64,000 bases of DNA. It comes from Acanthaster planci. Its lineage: Eukaryota > Echinodermata > Asteroidea > Valvatida > Acanthasteridae. Below are positions 59,101 to 64,000 of this stretch, piece after piece. The number at the start of each line of letters is the position of its first letter. The stretch's first letter is position 1. The stretch lies in contig NW_019091539.1 of the NCBI RefSeq assembly GCF_001949145.1, forward strand, positions 670,879 to 734,878, read 5' to 3'. A program made the translations under genes and the position numbers. Below the pieces are notes generated by a model. That model saw only the letters and a list, made by a program, of their open reading frames with translations, did not search any database and had not been told where the DNA came from.

Positions 59101-62100
59101 CTACAATGCATTCTTAACAAGCTTCACATCAGGTGCTGATACCTTTGCGAACTTTGCTCAATGACTCCATTGGGGCCTGTTTTTCACCTCCTGTGGACAA
59201 AAAAAACAGAAAAAAAGAATGCTTCCAATCAAACAAGGTGAACTTTTTTCAAACTAAATCAGATAGCTTTGATCCCCATGCCAACAACTTTGATTTTTTT
59301 TCCAGGTGGCCTGATTTGACCTCAACTTCTCACATAGAGAAGACTTCTCCCTTTGAAAAGTGTTGGCTGTCAGATTCTAAAAAACATACGAGGACTGGTA
59401 GCTCTGATGGAATGCTTCTGATTGGTCTTTGTGTATGTATACACGGCAGACATGCTTCTATGGTTAGAGTTATTTGAATAGCAGTGAGTGTCACTTGTAC
59501 GTTAGTAACATACTCAGTCCTAGAAACAACATTATTTTCAAAAGAAATGAAAGAGCACAGATGGTTTTTGAGATTGCCCCAAACCTGCTGTGACGTCTGT
59601 CACTGATCGTGGAAAGTTTGATAATATCTCCAGGCTTTGTCTACAGTACCTGATTCTAGGCCACTTCCTTTCTTGCCAGATCTCTCATACACAATAGGGG
59701 AGATAGATCGCTTACGAGGCCTATGCTTTCGGGGCTTGTCTTCTGAGGAGGCGACGGAGAGAAAAAGAGGGTTAAGACTCCCAGGCATTATCTGTAAGAA
59801 GATTGCTTTTTGTGATGGTGTAACTCTCTGCCCTACTAGGGTAATGCCGGCCGTCAACCACTCTGTGCAAAGGTAGCCCTTTGATGGTGAGCAGCAAGGA
59901 GATTGGAGAGGCACTCAATCACCACTGATGTCCTGCACATTCAACCAAAGTGAGAACGCTACAGACTTGTGGAATGACTGGTGGGTATTCTGCGCCATGC
60001 GAGGGAGAATGAGCGCCAGCAGGATATGTTTTGCACTGCACGAGGCCAGTGTTTGGTCGAGAAACCTCTCCGTCTCTTGTTCACATATCAAATCCACATG
60101 CTTTGTGCTTTCTGAATGCTCCTAAGAAAAACAACCAGGCTTGCTCAGACTACTTGAACTTTTTGCTAAGCATGCATCTCCCATGCTCAGCAATTGCTAC
60201 GGTTAAGGTCAGAGACCGAAACCAAAAAGAACCATTCTCCGAGGAGCAATCACCAATGACGTCAGAAAGGCTCAAATCACTCGTCACAAATATCTACTGA
60301 ACAAATACTTCCAATGCTTAGCAAATTTCTACTTTCAAAGAGACCAAAACCCCCATTCTCACCAGATTGCTCGGCACTGACATCAGACAGGCTGGACTCA
60401 CTCTCGTCGCTGCTGCTGGCCTCGCTGCGCGTGTCAAAACCCTCCAGGTCCTGTGCTATCATGGCGTCCGGTCTCGTCTCCTCGACGTCCTTGGGCTCTT
60501 CCTTTTTGGCTTCCTCCTCAAAGCCAAGTCCTGGGATGCTTGCTTCTAGCTCTTCACTGCCATCTTCAGTTGGCTTGTTGTTTCCCTCCACTGATAACCA
60601 AAAAAATTCAGAACAAAAACAAACAGAATACAAGATCAGACCGAATAAAGTGGGTCAACGGTCATCCAGCCTTCTTCTTTAGGTATTAGCATGCAAACAG
60701 GAATGGACAACATTTTGCATCCAAGTATGTCCACTTTGTCTGTGATGTCAAAGAGATTGAATTATTCCACTGCAAACTAAACCCCAGCAGTGGCATAATC
60801 TCTCTGGCACACTTTGTGGGGTCCTGTCATAAATATACCTGTAACCTGATAAACCAGCCCCACAGCACTTTGTGTTCTAAACCGCCAGGCTTTTGATACG
60901 CTTCCAAACCACAACATTTCTGTACCTACACTCCAAGTCCAATTACCATTTTTAAATTTAAGCCCTACTTATTGAAAAGAAAACTCAGGGACTAGTTCAA
61001 AAGCCCATGATCCGTATGACTTCAGCCTTCAAGGTAGAGACCAGATTGACAACCAAGTAATGTTCGTGGAATGTTAAAGATGAGAACTATGACGAACCAT
61101 GGAGGGAATCCTCTGTCTCAGCTTGGTTTGACTCTGCCTCCTGTACCAAAAAAAGAAAAGAAAATTGAAGAGGAGATCTTTTGCCCTACTTCAAGACACC
61201 ATGAATGCAAACAAACCCGTGTCTTTATTGCCTCTTATTTTATTTATATACAATCATTTCTAAAAAACCATTTCGTGTATCACAATGAGCCGCTCGTACC
61301 TCCTTTGCGGAGGTGGCGACTTTCTTCTTTGTCGGTATGCCTGTTTTACTTGAAGTCTTCAGCTTAGCCTTCTTGGTTGGAGGTGGAGAGGTCACAGGGT
61401 CTTGATCATCTCGTTTCCCCTCTTCTGCCTCCTCAGGCTGGGCTGACCCTGCCGTTTCCTCTGCTTTCCCAGTTTCGTTTTCCTCCCTGTCTTTCTTAGT
61501 GGGCATGGCAGTCTGCTTTGTCGTCGTTTTGCCACTTGAAGCTCTTTTCTGGCCCTGAGTTGTCTTCTTGGCGGCCCCCTTGGCGCTGCTACTCTTGGTC
61601 ACTGAAGGTGCTTCGCCCGGGGATGCCTTCTTGACGACCTTTTTGATCCTGGTGGCGGTGGTGGGCATTGTCTTGGCCGATTCCCCATCTCCTCCTGAGG
61701 TGGCCTCTCCAGACGCCTGTGAGGCAGACTTTGGTGTGGATGATTTGGGTGTGGTCTTGGCTGCTGTCTTGGTTGTCTTTGTCTTGCTGGTCTTGGCACT
61801 ACTAGACTTGCTCGTTTTGGGCGTCGACTTTTTTACTGAAGGAGGAGTCTGTCCTTTGGTTGTAGCTAAAAACGACAGCAAACGAGTACATGTGTCAGTC
61901 TAAATTGAATGGATACACAAGAAAACAAGCTGTAAACGCCTGGGAGACTTTTACAGGTCATTTCATGGACTACATTACTGAGATCCCACACTGCATATAA
62001 TCTGCTTTTGATAGAAACAGAGCATGCGAAGGCACACATAATCATATTGATATTGCACTGGGTTTCTTGAAAATTGAGACGATGTTCCTCAACAAATTGT

Positions 62101-62713
62101 TCCAAGCCTTGACAGACAGAGAGAGGAGACAGCAGCTTTCAGTAATAAGTTCCGATGTACAGTATGCCTTGAACATAAAACACTTGTGCCAGCATGAAAT
62201 TACACAAATAGGCCACTCTTTATCCCTATTAATCGACCTCAACTTTTTACAAGTTTTCTGAAACCTTTAGACTGTGTGACAGAGCCAAGTCAAATTTGTT
62301 CATACATTGGCGACTGCTGGGGGAGAAGGCCAATAAATTGAATAACAAACACTGACCAAACTGAACGTTTTGTGAACAACATCTGCAAATCATTCAATGA
62401 TTCCATGGTACAAGAACCAAACAACACATTCTACGTACTTGAACATTTTCCCTTCCTTTTTTGGGAACAATAGCAATCCGGTTGGAATGGTCCAACCGAA
62501 CACAAAGGTTTCCAGCTTGAAATTGAGATGCTCCCTAATCCCTCAACAAATTATCAAAAAAACTCCTTCAGGATTCTGAAAGCCTTGGTTAGGGCTAATG
62601 TATTGTATTGTCTTCACCTGGCTTCTTTTCAGCTGGCGATGTGTCCATTTCTTCAGCAAACTCGTCATCCACTGGAGCCATGAGATCCGTTAACACATCC
62701 ACCACATCGTCTC
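47034..62713 (-). CDS. YTHDC1: YTHDC1, nuclear YTH-domain reader of N6-methyladenosine in RNA (15 exons; first exon(s) not seen)
   Basis: Fifteen exons join without a frame break into 727 residues plus TGA. Order: acidic start; Lys/Ser/Thr-rich region with basic clusters (33-221); Glu/Ser-rich region with [14 protein letters not shown] (222-295); [14 protein letters not shown] (about 307-320); YTH domain (about 331-480); Arg-rich segment; Pro/His-rich segment; Arg/Glu/Asp repeats; conserved VDEFIRR; Ser/Arg end. The m6A cage positions known from human YTHDC1 (W377, W428, L439) are W361, W412 and L423 here, with identical spacing. [11 protein letters not shown] and KIGRDGQ are also kept. Human YTHDC1 recruits splicing and export factors in nuclear YT bodies. 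The low-complexity flanks are of the kind that drives condensation. The human poly-Glu tract has no counterpart. Exon 1 must end in phase 1 and lies upstream of 62713, possibly beyond 64000. Confidence 0.95.
47519..47854 (-). CDS. YTHDC1: YTHDC1 exon (Pro/His-rich and Arg/Glu/Asp repeat region)
   Basis: 336 bases, acceptor TCCCATTACAG, donor AGAATG|GTAGGT. Begins [11 protein letters not shown], then [17 protein letters not shown], then long alternating RE/RD repeats ending [11 protein letters not shown]. The human C-terminus has the same Pro-rich to RE/RD order. The opposite strand also stays open as an Arg/Ser-rich shadow. Confidence 0.9.
49188..49265 (-). CDS. YTHDC1: YTHDC1 exon (SYSDYMREY)
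   Basis: 78 bases, acceptor TTTGGCCTTCAG, donor [27 protein letters not shown] continues the human NGSYNDYVREF motif. A Met/Gln/Pro/His-rich stretch follows. Confidence 0.9.
49340..49398. mobile_element. TTAA-flanked 59-bp hairpin, copy 1 (piggyBac-type MITE candidate)
   Basis: TTAACCCTAACCCTCCTCA at one end and TGAGGAGTGTTAGGGTTAA at the other are inverted around a short loop (ATCCTTCACCTGTTGGAGGAC). TTAA duplication with CCC..GGG ends is the signature of piggyBac-type transposition. A second copy is at 57286-57344. Confidence 0.6.
49934..49976 (-). CDS. YTHDC1: YTHDC1 small exon ([12 protein letters not shown])
   Basis: 43 bases, acceptor CTTTGTTCTAG, donor [26 protein letters not shown] aligns with human RRFSGVRRDVFLNG. 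Confidence 0.85.
50407..50548. mobile_element. MITE-like foldback in a YTHDC1 intron (142 bp)
   Basis: GGGAATAAATAAGTGCTAGG and the complement of CCAAGTATATACTTATTCCC form the ends. The inner arms GTTTAAGACCGG..GGAGAATG pair with CATTCTCC..GGTCTTAAAT. No coding capacity. Confidence 0.65.
50852..50879 (-). CDS. YTHDC1: YTHDC1 28-base microexon
   Basis: Acceptor CTTTTTTTCTACAG and donor CCCAAG|GTGAGC bound 28 bases. Phase 1 in and phase 2 out bridge its neighbours exactly. The coded [10 protein letters not shown] resembles the DYDIHNSRKKPR region of human YTHDC1. Confidence 0.7.
51372..51439 (-). CDS. YTHDC1: YTHDC1 small exon (Arg-rich linker)
   Basis: 68 bases, acceptor CTTGTACAG followed by TAGTAG, donor AGAGATC|GTAAGT. 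In phase 2 and out phase 1 it reads [20 protein letters not shown] then PRD. Without it and the next microexon a phase-2 join from 56248 to 49976 would still be in frame. Confidence 0.75.
51809..52413. mobile_element. TTAA-flanked non-autonomous element (about 600 bp)
   Basis: TTAACCACTTCCCGCCGGGG at the left and AGCAGGAAGTGGTTAA at the right give TTAA duplications and inverted ends CCACTTCC(C/T)GC. The interior lacks a transposase frame. The TTAA target fits the piggyBac superfamily. It sits in the YTHDC1 intron between 51439 and 56248. Confidence 0.6.
56248..56384 (-). CDS. YTHDC1: YTHDC1 exon (end of YTH domain and Arg-rich helix)
   Basis: Acceptor CTCTGTCTTTCAG, donor [29 protein letters not shown] matches human [33 protein letters not shown] follows. 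Confidence 0.92.
56664..56850. repeat. Cluster of nested palindromes based on TGATATGGACATAAGTCCATATCA
   Basis: Units such as TGATATGGACATATGTCCAT, ATATGGACTTATGTCCATAT and the linker CACACAGTGTG repeat in both orientations about six times in 190 bases. The array can fold into several alternative hairpins. It sits in the YTHDC1 intron between 57116 and 56384. Confidence 0.85.
57116..57200 (-). CDS. YTHDC1: YTHDC1 exon (KIGRDGQ segment)
   Basis: Acceptor CCTGCCAAG, donor [30 protein letters not shown] then IGRDGQ match human [24 protein letters not shown], including the Arg-Asp pair that contacts RNA in human structures. Confidence 0.94.
57286..57344. mobile_element. TTAA-flanked 59-bp hairpin, copy 2
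   Basis: Same length, loop and ends as 49340-49398: TTAACCCTAACACTCCTCA and TGAGGAGTTTTACGGTTAA. It lies in a different intron of YTHDC1. Confidence 0.6.
57556..57673 (-). CDS. YTHDC1: YTHDC1 exon (YTH core, second cage Trp and Leu)
   Basis: Acceptor TTTCTCCTCTAG, donor [31 protein letters not shown] and VFKIDWI correspond to human [20 protein letters not shown], supplying W412 and L423. Confidence 0.96.
58106..58214 (-). CDS. YTHDC1: YTHDC1 exon (YTH core, first cage Trp)
   Basis: Acceptor GTCTAAATAG, donor TTTCAAG|GTGAGT. Encodes [17 protein letters not shown] and [14 protein letters not shown]. The Trp of GVWSTLP corresponds to human W377. Confidence 0.96.
58532..58626 (-). CDS. YTHDC1: YTHDC1 exon (start of YTH domain)
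   Basis: [20 protein letters not shown] and [12 protein letters not shown] match human residues from DQTSKLKY to LAKAK. The donor is CCAGG|GTATGT. The acceptor is a tandem CAGCAG: the distal site starts the exon at 58626 and the proximal site would add three bases (58629) and one Ala. Confidence 0.95.
59650..59742 (-). CDS. YTHDC1: YTHDC1 exon ([14 protein letters not shown])
   Basis: Acceptor GTCGCCTCCTCAG, donor [24 protein letters not shown] matches human RGISPIVFDRSG just before the YTH domain. Confidence 0.92.
60363..60585 (-). CDS. YTHDC1: YTHDC1 exon (Glu/Ser-rich region)
   Basis: The frame requires acceptor AGTGGAG|GGA at 60585 rather than the nearby TTATCAG at 60591. The five-base choice is the least certain border in the gene. 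The donor is [30 protein letters not shown] aligns with human DYDTRSEASDSGSESVS. Confidence 0.75.
61300..61865 (-). CDS. YTHDC1: YTHDC1 exon (Lys/Ser/Thr-rich low-complexity region)
   Basis: Acceptor TTGCTGTCGTTTTTAG, donor AAGGAG|GTACGA, 566 bases in phase 1, out phase 0. Rich in [17 protein letters not shown] and KKVVKKAS clusters that suggest nuclear localisation, then an acidic [15 protein letters not shown] patch and PPPTKKAK. It is the largest exon and poorly conserved against human. Confidence 0.8.
62618..62713 (-). CDS. YTHDC1: YTHDC1 exon (N-terminal acidic segment)
   Basis: Acceptor TTTTGTAACAG, donor AAGCCAG|GTGAAG. Encodes [18 protein letters not shown] and [10 protein letters not shown], comparable with the LNVLDDILTEV region of human YTHDC1. 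Takes phase 1 from an unseen exon. Confidence 0.8.
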
Positions 62714-64000
62714 CTGTTACAAAATACAAGAAAGACAGGGGTTGAACGGCCACAACTTAGTTGTTTACAAACATCCATTTTGCAAAGATTCCAAGCAAAC
62801 CTAGCACATTTGACATGCATGGAATTACATTTATTCTAAACATGTCTCAGTGGCTATTGCCAGTACCAGTGCAAGCATAGACCAGTGTGGACTTACAACT
62901 TGAACATGGAGGGCATTACATTGAACCACTGGAGACCATCAAATGTGGCCCTCCACTGCACAGCCTACTTTACAATAACGAAACACCTGGCAGTCTGCAG
63001 ACGTGACGCCCCATTGCCCATGACACTTTGAACATGCAACAACAGTTATGTTCTTATAATGTCCCCTTCTGTGGCCCCCCTAAGAGTTTCCTTGTTATCT
63101 GAACAGCTGACGAATGCTTGGGATGAGTCACCATGCAACTGTGACAACCATATCTGTCTGTATGAGGTGGCATGGGGTGCAAGACTTGGAGCCTACTATC
63201 AGGTTCATTGGTGCTATTCAAAAGCAGTTTATTTCCAGAAAATGTAGCCTGTGAAACAGCAGTGGACATTTCGCCGGTTCACGGTCCTCATATGTTTTTA
63301 TTGTACCATCACAGAAACTGAACATGTGCGGTAGGCCCAAGTGTTTTTGGATACCTAGGAAATTTACCAAGGCAAACCCTCATGTAGTTCCATGCTTTGT
63401 ACATCTACGGTGTGATTAAAACACTGACATGACTGACACTGTGAATTTGTATTCACAAGCTGGAATTTGGACTTAGTGCAATTTCAGACCTTTTTCATAA
63501 AAAACACCTGTTCAGAGCTACAACAACAAAGAGAAAATTGCATTTAGTGCAAAAACCTCCAAAATGTCCACAGCGGCTCCTGAACCTAACGTTAGGTCCC
63601 AGAGTTTTCAGTCACGCATCATAACCACGTGTCCATGTCCTAGCTCCGCAACAACAGTAATTTTGGTCATTTTGGCATCAATTCTATGCTGACATTAAAA
63701 AAAAATTGAACCTAGGTGCAGGCAAATATTCATGACATTGTAGAAAAAAATTGGTGTCACTGTCACGCAGAGAGGACTTTTTGCCATGAGATGAAGTCAT
63801 AGAAATTTCATGCACGGCCAGGTGGACAGCTGGTTTATATAAACTGATCCAGAACTGTTGAGACCGTCACACTCTGGTAAGTGTATGGACGTTGATTTTC
63901 GACTTGGAACCTAAGTAACTGGAACTCATGCCCACTCCCACCCCATGCCAACTTGGATCCAATACCGACTCAGACCGACCCACCCACCCACCTTGCAACC
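62714..64000. other. Upstream of the first visible YTHDC1 exon; no exon supported
   Basis: Should be intron or contain exon 1, which must end in phase 1. A possible donor (GCAAG|GTGGGT at about 63992) sits too near the edge to judge. Nothing else looks coding. Confidence 0.4.

Noticed and set aside
61568-61903. Hydrophobic plus-strand frame resembling a membrane protein
   Set aside because: Antisense of the Lys/Thr/Ser-rich YTHDC1 exon; Lys/Thr codons read as Leu/Val/Gly on the other strand.

Overview
This is eukaryotic nuclear DNA from an intron-rich animal. Coding sequence is sparse, sits in short exons with GT/AG borders, and is separated by kilobase introns full of short inverted-repeat elements. 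The human orthologues of two genes are recognisable along their conserved domains. The AT-rich background, the many foldback and MITE-like elements and the recurrent palindrome TACATGTA suggest a marine invertebrate (non-vertebrate deuterostome or lophotrochozoan). That placement is inference, and species cannot be read from the window.

Left part (1-31.3 kb): one minus-strand gene with very long introns. A signal-peptide exon lies at 31240-31287, and exons at 30521-30626, 26606-26673, 14115-14286 and 6747-6864 encode a cysteine-rich, probably N-glycosylated ectodomain that I cannot assign to a family. Its 3' end is beyond position 1. Its introns hold a foldback of two degenerate THAP-domain copies (9193-10402), several MITE-like elements and a 355-base assembly gap.

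Middle (31.3-44 kb): about 5.7 kb without a recognisable gene separates the start of that gene from a plus-strand, five-exon PLEKHJ1-like gene (36988-42761, 229 aa). This gene has a pleckstrin-homology domain followed by an unusual Gln/Pro-rich tail. Its last intron contains a 10-bp-unit satellite interrupted by a hairpin element.

Right part (46.2-62.7 kb): a minus-strand YTHDC1 orthologue, the nuclear reader of N6-methyladenosine in RNA. Fifteen exons join in one frame to 727 residues plus stop, lacking only the first exon(s). The three aromatic-cage positions are kept at exactly the human spacing. It is convergent with PLEKHJ1, and about 2.2 kb separates their predicted poly(A) signals. Its introns carry TTAA-flanked hairpins, a 600-bp TTAA-flanked element and a cluster of nested palindromes.

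The genes show no operon-like or pathway relation. The window is ordinary animal gene space. Its most unusual features are the unidentified secreted or membrane gene, the THAP foldback, the microexon and tandem acceptor in YTHDC1, and the palindromic repeats.
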